A stretch of DNA of 64,000 nucleotides, from assembly GCA_016722045.1 (NCBI GenBank), contig JADKGY010000029.1, positions 744,001 to 808,000 on the forward strand. Direction: 5' to 3'. Origin of the DNA: Candidatus Opimibacter skivensis. Its GTDB lineage: Bacteria; Bacteroidota; Bacteroidia; Chitinophagales; Saprospiraceae. Below are positions 56,729-64,000 of this stretch, one piece after another. Position numbers and translations under genes: made by a program. Under the pieces are notes generated by a model. That model made no database searches and was not told the DNA's origin. It was given only the letters and a program-made list of their open reading frames with translations. Position 1 is the first letter of the stretch; each line of letters opens with the position of its first letter.

Positions 56729-57361
56729 ATGAGTCAACAAAAACAAAAATACTATGTCGTTTGGCATGGTCATCATCCGGGTATTTATAATTCCTGGGCC
56801 CAATGTCAGGCTGAGGTAAAAAATTTCCCCGGTGCTATATATAAATCTTTCAAATCCCGAGTAGAAGCTGAAGAGGCATATGGAACAACTCCGGATATGA
56901 AAAGATCATTCGCTCGTAAAAAGGAAGCTGCTAAATTTTCAACTAAATCGGAGTTCGTCAGTGAGAGTATAAGTGTTGATGCCGCCTGCAGTGGTAATCC
57001 GGGAGTAATGGAATACAGAGGAGTATGGACCTCGGATAAAACAGAAATATTTCATTTCGGACCTGTGCCGAACGGGACCAACAATATCGGTGAATTCCTG
57101 GCTATAGTCCATGCACTTGCTTTACTGGCAAAAAAAAATGACCAGAAAACAATTATTTATACGGATTCAAAAACAGCTCTGTCCTGGGTCAAAAAGAAAA
57201 AAGCAAATACCAAATTAAAAGCGGACAGAACAAATTTCAAGCTTTTTGAAATGATCGCACGTGCAGAGAATTGGCTTAAAACTAACCAGTGGAAAAATCC
57301 AATTTTAAAATGGGATACTGAAAACTGGGGCGAAATAGCAGCTGATTTTGGAAGAAAATAA
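56729..57361 (+). CDS. Ribonuclease H with N-terminal hybrid-binding domain
   Basis: A 210-residue RNase H1. Residues 7-55 form the viroplasmin/hybrid-binding domain (YYVVWHGHHPGIYNSWAQCQ, FPGAIYKSFKSRVEAEEAY). The catalytic domain follows: SVDAACSGNPGVMEYRGVW with the first Asp, NNIGEFLAIVHAL with Glu, and IYTDSKTALSWV with Asp. Removes RNA from RNA-DNA hybrids. Confidence 0.94.
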   Translation: MSQQKQKYYVVWHGHHPGIYNSWAQCQAEVKNFPGAIYKSFKSRVEAEEAYGTTPDMKRSFARKKEAAKFSTKSEFVSESISVDAACSGNPGVMEYRGVWTSDKTEIFHFGPVPNGTNNIGEFLAIVHALALLAKKNDQKTIIYTDSKTALSWVKKKKANTKLKADRTNFKLFEMIARAENWLKTNQWKNPILKWDTENWGEIAADFGRK

Positions 57362-57369
57362 ATAGACAC

Positions 57370-57930
57370 TTATCCTGTTTTCACAAAACGCATCGGGTGA
57401 TTGGTCTCAATTTCCCCTTTTTTGATCTTTTCCAATTTGCGGTTGATCATACGACGTTTGAGCGGTTTCATCCGGTCAATAAACAGGATACCTTCGATAT
57501 GATCATACTCGTGCTGAATCACGCGCGCGTTTACTCCTTTAAAGGTCTCTGTAAACTCATTCCATTCAGCATCGAAATATTTAAGCCTTATTACAGGATT
57601 GCGTTCGATCTCTACATGGATATCCGGAATACTTAGACATCCTTCCTCATACAACCAGGGATCTCCGGATTCATCACTTAGCTCTGCATTGATAAAGACC
57701 CTTTTTATTCCCTCTGGGCTCACTTCTTTTTTGTCCAGTTGTGTGGTATCAATGACAAACAGTCGTATATCTTTTCCAACCTGGGGGGCAGCAAGGCCAA
57801 CTCCTTTGGCACTATACATCGTATCCCACATGTCTTGTATTAACGCATCCAATCCAATGTAATCAAGGGTAATGGGCATCGATTTCTTTCTTAAGACCGG
57901 TTGTCCATATGCATAAATAGGTAGTATCAT
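57370..57930 (-). CDS. def: Peptide deformylase
   Basis: Removes the formyl group from new proteins. 186 residues. Motifs GVGLAAPQVG, EEGCLSIP and HEYDHIEG supply the metal ligands and catalytic Glu. It is co-translated with ruvX: the def ATG and ruvX stop overlap (ATGA). Confidence 0.96.
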   Translation of the reverse strand: MILPIYAYGQPVLRKKSMPITLDYIGLDALIQDMWDTMYSAKGVGLAAPQVGKDIRLFVIDTTQLDKKEVSPEGIKRVFINAELSDESGDPWLYEEGCLSIPDIHVEIERNPVIRLKYFDAEWNEFTETFKGVNARVIQHEYDHIEGILFIDRMKPLKRRMINRKLEKIKKGEIETNHPMRFVKTG

Positions 57931-58340
57931 ATATGTCCCAGATATTCCTGCAGTATTATTACAGCACTTGTTTGATCTAACAATGCTTTATCCTCGCGTT
58001 TAGCTTTTTTTAATCCCCGCAGATGAATTATTTCCCTCGCTTGCATTGAGGTGTATCGCTCATCATGAAGATCAACTTTCTTGGCAGGAAAAGTATTCCT
58101 TAACTCCTGTATAAACTCATCTAGTTTCAACCTGAAATTTTTGTTCCCCCAATTACCATCGAGGAAAGGATACCCAACAACAAAGCCATCAATTAGTTCC
58201 CTTTTTGAATATTCGAGGATAAAACGCATGACTTCCTCAGTTTTTTTTGTCTCCAACCCCTGGACAATGATCTGGAGCGGATCTGTAACACATATCCCAG
58301 TCCGCTTCAACCCGTAATCAATGCCCATAATCCTCCCCAT
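57927..58340 (-). CDS. ruvX: Putative Holliday junction resolvase (YqgF/RuvX)
   Basis: A 137-residue RNase H-fold nuclease, also linked to rRNA processing. Visible are MGRIMGIDYGLKRTGICVTD, FVVGYPFLDGNWG, and VDLHDERYTSMQAREII with the catalytic Asp/Glu. The final Asp lies in KREDKALLDQTSAVIILQEYL. Complete. Confidence 0.94.
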   Translation of the reverse strand: MGRIMGIDYGLKRTGICVTDPLQIIVQGLETKKTEEVMRFILEYSKRELIDGFVVGYPFLDGNWGNKNFRLKLDEFIQELRNTFPAKKVDLHDERYTSMQAREIIHLRGLKKAKREDKALLDQTSAVIILQEYLGHI

Positions 58341-58401
58341 ATGTATGCAAAGATAGGGGCATCCTGCATTTTTACTCTATAACACGAAAGACATAATGCC
58401 T

Positions 58402-58440
58402 AAAAAAAAGAACCCCCTTCACTTGCGCGAAGAGGGGTCC
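58402..58440 (-). terminator. Terminator of the 1359-residue secreted protein gene
   Basis: ACCCCCTTC/GAAGAGGGGT-type stem, with a run of eight T on the minus strand. It lies 46 bases after the stop. Confidence 0.8.
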
Positions 58441-58485
58441 CATCCCAAAAACAGTAAATTTTATACTAGGATGACTGTTCCCTTA

Positions 58486-61400
58486 TCAGAGAATCATCAT
58501 CTTCTTTGTAGCGGTAAATCCCTGGAATTGTACCTGGTAGTAAACCAGTCCATGAGCGCCAATCTGCTCTTTACTGATTTCTATCTTATTCAGGCCTTTA
58601 ACTCCATTGACTGTTTCATGATACAATTGCCTTCCGGCAAGATCAAATATTGTCAGTATAACTTCTCCATTAGCAGGTATCACATAACCAATCTGTGTAT
58701 TACCATTGAACGGGTTAGGCTCATTCTGAAGCAATTCAAACGTATAGATATCCGCACCACGGAACTTAAGTCCAAGGTCAAGTATCGCATTGTCAGATAA
58801 ATAGGCTTCAGGTGATGTCGGAGATGATGTGATCTTAATTGACTGACTTAGTCTTGTATCATTTCCTGCGCGCAACACTAGTGTAAATAATGGATTAGCG
58901 GGATCCACTGCTATACCCTCAGCTTTGTTCCAGCTGGAGCTTAGCGTGTGGTTATCAAGCCATCCAAAGTTTTCAGATGTCACGTCCATTGTACCAGCTT
59001 TCACATTAATAACTTCCAGACCGGCGTTCAGATCAAATGTAAACTGCATGCCTTCCAGGTTATTAGATGTACCTGCATAAACAGGAACCTCAAATGTTTC
59101 ACCGTTAGATACCTGGCGATCATCAATGATTAGATCAAGTACTTCACCAGATCCTCTTACCACAACAGAGAGTGCATTTGCTTTCACAGTATTATTGACA
59201 TCGCCAACTTTGATTCCATAGAAATCAGCTTCGTTCATGCCAAGTGAAAGAGGATTCAGTGTTACACTCTCAGGCCATACTTGCTCCCATGGATTGTAAG
59301 GATCAGGGAATGTATAACTCTTATCAACAAAACGCCAGCTTGTATTACTAGGTAACTCTGTATATATACCGAGGATCAGTTTTCTGAGCTCAATAAGATC
59401 GACTGCAGTGATAGATTTAGAACTATTTGCATCTGCTGCAATCATCTTATATGGGCTTTCCAGCTTCTTAATACCTAACAAGTGTTTTTGTATCTGAACA
59501 AGATCAAGAGTAGAGACTCCATTTTTGAAGTCATTATTCTTCGCCGGTTCAACTACATAATTTCCACCTACAGGCATTGAAGGGAATGTAAACGTCCCAG
59601 CTTGATTCGTAGCTATGGGTAAAAGTGTGCTTCCACTTAATTGAACTTTTACATCCAATACATTATCTGACGATTCAGTACTTACATTACCGGTTACGGT
59701 ACCTGTGAGATGACCGCCTTGAGGACAGAAACCATTATGATCGTCGACGATAATGAATGTCGAGCAAAAAGCCTGATTACCCAGTTTATCAGTTGCATAG
59801 AGGTTAACAGGGACTTGATGACCTACATCTTCACAAGTAAATGTCAGACTCTTCACGAGCGTATCAGGTGCTAAGGACAAGGTAAAGTAAAGGCCACAAG
59901 GATGTGAACTACTTGCATCAAAGTCTGTAGCCCATATCGTAATCGTTCCTCCACCATTACCATCTGACATGAGGTCAGTTGATAGTCCATGTATACAAAC
60001 AGGTTGTGGTGCTTTACAGGAATTGAGGTTGAAAAATTGCTCCTTCACTGTACGATTTCCGCATCGATCTTCGAATGAATAGATGACCCTATGGTTGCCC
60101 AGCGGAAAATACCAGTTTTCACTTATTACGTTTCCAATGCTGCAAATTGGTCCATAGTCAATTATTTGGTCATTATTCAAATCGATTGCATAGCATGCTT
60201 CCAAAAGATTATCAGGAGTACATATATCATGCGCACTTTGAAACAATGGCAAATTCTCACCACCACAATCAACATTATTGCAATTCACGTAAGTAGGCTG
60301 ATCGGTTGTAAATTCCGGTCCGAAACTATCAACCACTTTAATGACCTGTGTATGTGTCCAATAATTCTCACCCTCGACGATACCACCCAGTTCACCATAC
60401 AAACACCATTCAATGATTGTCCATTTCCGTAGGATTTTATAACAAGCACCATCAGCGATTGTAAAGACCAGATCTTCATGGTTTACACCGATCAGATCAC
60501 AATGATCTTCAGTAAACGTAGGTTTGTCATAAGGAGGATCCAGATCATCAGGATCTGTTCCCGTACTGCATTCAGCACTATGATAATCGAGGGGCCATAG
60601 AATAGAATATGCATTAAATGGATCAAAATTATGTACAGTAATGATCTGTTCACAACTAACAGATCCATTTGCATCTGTCGCAGTGAATACTCTACTGATG
60701 TATCCTACACCACATTGGTTAAGATGTGGGTATGTTTGTTCAGTAACATGAACTCCACAATTATCAATAACATAACCATCTTCTCCACAAACGAAACCTG
60801 AACCATTTGCAAGATCATTCGAAGGATCGTAGATACAGAATGGATTCGTATTAGATGAACCTTCTACGACCGTTCCAAATTCATCCAGGTCATCAATATT
60901 TACAGGGTAGTCGCAACTGATTGTAATGTCTGTCGGACAGAAAATGACAGGTGGAATTTTATCCTGAACGATTACTTCAACCATGCAATAATTCACGTTA
61001 CCTGATGCGTCTGTAACTTCAAGTTGAACCATGATAGGTCCGGCTCCTGCGTCACAACAAGCAAAAGGAACTTTCGGACGTAATACAATACCCTGATCTA
61101 CACTGGTCACATAGCCGTCAGGAATTTCATCAACTCCTGCTCCACCTGTCGTCCAGTCAAAATCAATACATGAAGTCATTCTTCTTGCTTTGAATGTAAC
61201 AGGTCCACAGGCATCATAGCTACCATCATCAAAAACTGATGCAGGTACTTTTGTTAATCCATGCGGGCCACCTAAAGTGAGGGAAACTACTGTGTGCGCA
61301 TCGCATATAGCTACAGGGGGTGTGAGGTCCTGTACTGTAATGGTCATCGTACAAGTAGAAGAGTTGTAACATTGATCATAGGCCGTGTATGTAATCACAT

Positions 61401-62565
61401 TCTGACCTACCGGCAATGAAACCCAAACACCGCCATTCGTTGCACTGAATCCGCCTGGATAAGCTACCGTTGTATGTGTAGTTGGACTACAATCATCATA
61501 AACAATAGCTGGTTGAAGAAGGATTGTCGCTGTGCAAAAATGTCCGGTTGTTGTTTGTGTAAAATTGGCCGGGCAAGTAATATGTGGACCTTGATTATCA
61601 ACTATTTCTATTAATTGCTGATAAATCGTATCTCTTTCACCTGTGCAATGCCATTCACGTACTGTCCATACACGCATGATCTTCTTTACGCAACCTATCT
61701 GCGGTAGAACGACATCTTCATATGTGGTCAACGCATTGCAAAATCCCATAAACTCGGGATAAATCGGATAGCCTTCAATCGTCGGAACTCCCGTTCCTAA
61801 GTATGGAGGATCATCCAATGGATCCGGTATACCATCATGGTCAGCATCTGCCCAAAGTCCGTTACACTGGAGCGCAGTGCCCATAGCAACTGTACGAGGA
61901 TCCGGAAAATCGATCAGAGAAAAGTCAATCCTACGCAACAAAAGGGTCATTGTGCAGGGTGCAGATTCATTGCCTGAAGCATCTCTTGCAATGTACGTGC
62001 GCACAATCTGCTTAATATAAAGAGGATTGCATAACAATGTCGCTACTTCATTGATCAGGATGACTTGTGGATTTGGATCACAATTATCATGTACTTCAGG
62101 CCCGGTAAATAAAGGCAACTCAAGACATGATATTGTATCATTCGTACACACTAATGTTGGCTTCCACTTGTCTTGAACTGTAATATAATGCCAACAACTA
62201 TTGCCCGTGATGGTATCTACCACACTGGCAATTAATGTTGTTCCGATTTCAGCTCCGGTGACGGTAGCATTTGGTAAAGTATCATTCCCCAATGTAATGA
62301 TATACACCTTGAAACCCCCACCCGTACATTCGCTTGTATCAGCAATCATTGCTACTGTTACTTTAGCGGTACAATCGAAACCTAGTGAAATTTGAGCGCC
62401 GTGGCAACTTAGCGAGCAGTTACCCTGGCTAAAGCCGGGGTTTTGCCACAGGAGCAGTAATAGTAGTAAGCTCGCTGTCAGGGATTGGGACAAAAGTCTT
62501 GGATACTGTTTGAGACGTTTACGCACACCATCCCTGAGAGAAACAGAATAGTCCGTTTTCTTCAT
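58486..62565 (-). CDS. Large type IX secreted protein with HYR-like repeats
   Basis: A 1359-residue secreted protein. An N-terminal export signal (SLTASLLLLLLLWQNPGFSQ) is followed by several HYR/Ig-like repeats (ITVQDLTPPVAICDAHTVV, VEVIVQDKIPPVIFCPTDI). Next come a carboxypeptidase-regulatory-like region (GTVTGNVSTESSDNVLDVKV), a dockerin-like pair (VSTLDLVQIQKHLLGI, ITAVDLIELRKLILGI), a cohesin-like stretch, and the type IX sorting tail (LLQNEPNPFNGNTQIGYVIP ... MMIL). It should be on the cell surface or released. A paralogue lies upstream at 63062. Confidence 0.9.
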   Translation of the reverse strand: MKKTDYSVSLRDGVRKRLKQYPRLLSQSLTASLLLLLLLWQNPGFSQGNCSLSCHGAQISLGFDCTAKVTVAMIADTSECTGGGFKVYIITLGNDTLPNATVTGAEIGTTLIASVVDTITGNSCWHYITVQDKWKPTLVCTNDTISCLELPLFTGPEVHDNCDPNPQVILINEVATLLCNPLYIKQIVRTYIARDASGNESAPCTMTLLLRRIDFSLIDFPDPRTVAMGTALQCNGLWADADHDGIPDPLDDPPYLGTGVPTIEGYPIYPEFMGFCNALTTYEDVVLPQIGCVKKIMRVWTVREWHCTGERDTIYQQLIEIVDNQGPHITCPANFTQTTTGHFCTATILLQPAIVYDDCSPTTHTTVAYPGGFSATNGGVWVSLPVGQNVITYTAYDQCYNSSTCTMTITVQDLTPPVAICDAHTVVSLTLGGPHGLTKVPASVFDDGSYDACGPVTFKARRMTSCIDFDWTTGGAGVDEIPDGYVTSVDQGIVLRPKVPFACCDAGAGPIMVQLEVTDASGNVNYCMVEVIVQDKIPPVIFCPTDITISCDYPVNIDDLDEFGTVVEGSSNTNPFCIYDPSNDLANGSGFVCGEDGYVIDNCGVHVTEQTYPHLNQCGVGYISRVFTATDANGSVSCEQIITVHNFDPFNAYSILWPLDYHSAECSTGTDPDDLDPPYDKPTFTEDHCDLIGVNHEDLVFTIADGACYKILRKWTIIEWCLYGELGGIVEGENYWTHTQVIKVVDSFGPEFTTDQPTYVNCNNVDCGGENLPLFQSAHDICTPDNLLEACYAIDLNNDQIIDYGPICSIGNVISENWYFPLGNHRVIYSFEDRCGNRTVKEQFFNLNSCKAPQPVCIHGLSTDLMSDGNGGGTITIWATDFDASSSHPCGLYFTLSLAPDTLVKSLTFTCEDVGHQVPVNLYATDKLGNQAFCSTFIIVDDHNGFCPQGGHLTGTVTGNVSTESSDNVLDVKVQLSGSTLLPIATNQAGTFTFPSMPVGGNYVVEPAKNNDFKNGVSTLDLVQIQKHLLGIKKLESPYKMIAADANSSKSITAVDLIELRKLILGIYTELPSNTSWRFVDKSYTFPDPYNPWEQVWPESVTLNPLSLGMNEADFYGIKVGDVNNTVKANALSVVVRGSGEVLDLIIDDRQVSNGETFEVPVYAGTSNNLEGMQFTFDLNAGLEVINVKAGTMDVTSENFGWLDNHTLSSSWNKAEGIAVDPANPLFTLVLRAGNDTRLSQSIKITSSPTSPEAYLSDNAILDLGLKFRGADIYTFELLQNEPNPFNGNTQIGYVIPANGEVILTIFDLAGRQLYHETVNGVKGLNKIEISKEQIGAHGLVYYQVQFQGFTATKKMMIL

Positions 62566-63061
62566 GAGATCTTAGTTTTAGTTAAAAAAAAATAGTTAAG
62601 CCTATATTGAAAGAGTACAGCAAAAGGCTGTAAATCCTTGTCAATAGCAATTGTGTGATCAATTGGTCAGGATCCCTTTAAAAGGATCTAGTCCATTCCA
62701 GGCTTATTATCATTTGGAAAACTCAGGAGGTCGTAAAAGCAATTTATCGTGGTTCTAACACATACAGAAAATTGCAACCTGTATAAAAGTATAAATCAGC
62801 ACATAACAGATTAAAAAAATCTCTAATGCCTTCACAAATATAGATTAGCTATAATATGTTCTTATGCCCTGAATAAGGTATTTTTTAAATTACTAATTTT
62901 TATAACTTGTATTTAATTATTTATCAGATATTTATATAATCATTTTTTTGTTTTTATCTCTATTATTGTAGGAATGGCAAAAAAAAATCCCTCCACGGAG
63001 GAGGGATTTCCCAAACAGTAACGTCAATGGACCTTGTAAAAGACCCAGAGTCTCAAAAAAA
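62566..63061. other. Intergenic region between the two secreted-protein genes
   Basis: No gene is seen. It is AT-rich and includes the terminator of the upstream gene (62986-63008). A promoter for the 1359-residue gene should be here, but I found no clear TAnnTTTG with a spaced TTG on the minus strand. Confidence 0.5.
62979..63008 (-). terminator. Terminator of the partial secreted protein gene
   Basis: AATCCCTCC (62986-62994) / GGAGGGATT (63000-63008) stem with a T run on the minus strand. Confidence 0.85.
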
Positions 63062-64000
63062 CTAATCGTTTGTGAAGCTCATTTTACGTGTAAAACTTGC
63101 ATTCGCTGTATACAGTGTATAGTAATACATACCCGGTAGCTTAAGAGATCCAGATTTAACATGGATATCATTATGGCCTGCTACCGCAGCAGTAGAATAA
63201 TCAAATACCTGCTTGCCATTAATATCATGGATCACAAGGCGTACATCCTCTGACTTGGGCAAATAGAAACTTATAACTGTTTCATCAGAGAATGGATTAG
63301 GTGTATTCTGATAAAGATGGTATTCATCCATTGTAGCTTCCGTTCCATCCAATACCTTCATTTCAACCCTTTTAACCATAATATTCTCACCATCTTCCTT
63401 ATAGGCTTCAGGCAATATGAAGGTCGATTCAAGAGAAATTTTATTGACTGCCAAATTTACGTTCGGAATTGAGAGAATCACTTTACCTGAAATATCTCTG
63501 GCAACAGCAGAAGACCAGCTAACATTCACTGTCATTTCACTGGCATCATAATACCAATCATCTTTACCCAAGAGATCAGATTTGACATTCTGTATCTGGT
63601 CTTCATTTAATTCCCCTACATAGAGGCTAAACTGAATTCCATCAATTTCAGACTGGTCCACAGGCGCTGTGATTTCGATTTTTGTTCCCTTTACCTGAAT
63701 TGAGGAATATGCATTCATGTTCAGTTGAAAATACCCTGAATTTCTGGGCTCAATTTTTTCACCATCAGCATGGGAGAGAAAATAAGTGCCATTTATATCG
63801 CCGATCTTAACACCGATAAAATTTAAGGCATTGACATCATGCGAAATACTATCCAGCCATACTTCCTCTACAAAAGGATACGCGAATGGATTATTTGCAT
63901 CCGGGAATTCATATCCCTGGGATACAAACCTCCAGGATGTGTTATTCGGAAACCTATCGGTAATACCAAGTATAAGTTTACGGATCGCAAGCAAATCCAG
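63062..64000 (-). CDS. Type IX secreted protein, N-terminus outside window
   Basis: The last 312 residues of a secreted protein; the frame is open to the window end. It begins in a dockerin-like repeat (LLAIRKLILGITDRFPNNTSWRF) that matches the equivalent part of the neighbouring 1359-residue protein (LIELRKLILGI...NTSWRF). A cohesin-like stretch follows, then the type IX sorting tail (YQNTPNPFSDETVISFYLP ... MSFTND). It is a tandem paralogue of that protein, probably with a similar surface role. Confidence 0.88.
   Translation of the reverse strand: MDLLAIRKLILGITDRFPNNTSWRFVSQGYEFPDANNPFAYPFVEEVWLDSISHDVNALNFIGVKIGDINGTYFLSHADGEKIEPRNSGYFQLNMNAYSSIQVKGTKIEITAPVDQSEIDGIQFSLYVGELNEDQIQNVKSDLLGKDDWYYDASEMTVNVSWSSAVARDISGKVILSIPNVNLAVNKISLESTFILPEAYKEDGENIMVKRVEMKVLDGTEATMDEYHLYQNTPNPFSDETVISFYLPKSEDVRLVIHDINGKQVFDYSTAAVAGHNDIHVKSGSLKLPGMYYYTLYTANASFTRKMSFTND

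Overview
The window reads as a chromosomal segment of a member of the Bacteroidota, most likely from the Saprospiraceae-like branch. Reasons: a 288-residue RpoD-type sigma factor without the long N-terminal region; several promoters of the Bacteroidota form TTG-N19..21-TAnnTTTG; two very large secreted proteins with dockerin-like segments and type IX secretion C-terminal tails; a zinc-less MoeZ-like protein; and lineage families such as DUF4293, DUF2911, an OstA-like/BatE pair and DUF6371. Family names were assigned by reading motifs, not by database search.

Layout. (1) 1-7.2 kb: a defence-like cluster on the + strand: a 5'-truncated SNF2-type helicase, a DUF4391 protein abutting it, a membrane protein with a GAF-like tail, two very small ORFs, and a papain/C39-like cysteine peptidase. 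(2) 7.6-13.5 kb: assorted accessory genes, several broken (DUF3883 protein split by a frameshift, DUF4238 protein split by an amber codon), plus an HNH-like nuclease and an XRE regulator. (3) 13.7-21.5 kb: a compact integrative element with a tyrosine recombinase next to the 3' end of tmRNA (ssrA), an Xis-like protein, a P4/D5-type helicase and a DUF6371/Toprim primase-like gene (both frameshifted), and a decayed duplicate of one of its own genes. (4) 22.2-24.1 kb: a broken cysteine-desulfurase-like gene, a truncated REP-associated transposase and four REP palindromes. (5) 24.1-28.9 kb: purC, divergent from a sulfur-carrier cysteine operon (cysM - JAB protease - ThiS-like carrier - MoeZ-like activator - peroxiredoxin). 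That operon is preceded by a cysteine-rich leader peptide, an antiterminator-capable segment and a Rho-independent terminator, i.e. a classical attenuator. (6) 29-64 kb: ordinary core genes, with tRNA-Lys, tRNA-Ser and two large type IX secreted proteins.

How the genes work together. Region 5 encodes every step of a CysO/CysM/Mec+/MoeZ-type cysteine pathway and a leader that senses cysteinyl-tRNA supply. Region 3 looks like a small satellite-like element that uses ssrA as its attachment gene. The core region includes infC-rpmI-rplT with clpC upstream, rpsO-pnp, the OstA-like/BatE pair and the def-ruvX pair; the last two pairs overlap by four bases (ATGA).

A caution for the reader: between 7.6 and 28.2 kb at least five genes carry reading-frame breaks of one base, four of them explained by one missing base in a homopolymer. 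Some or all may be sequence errors rather than true pseudogenes.
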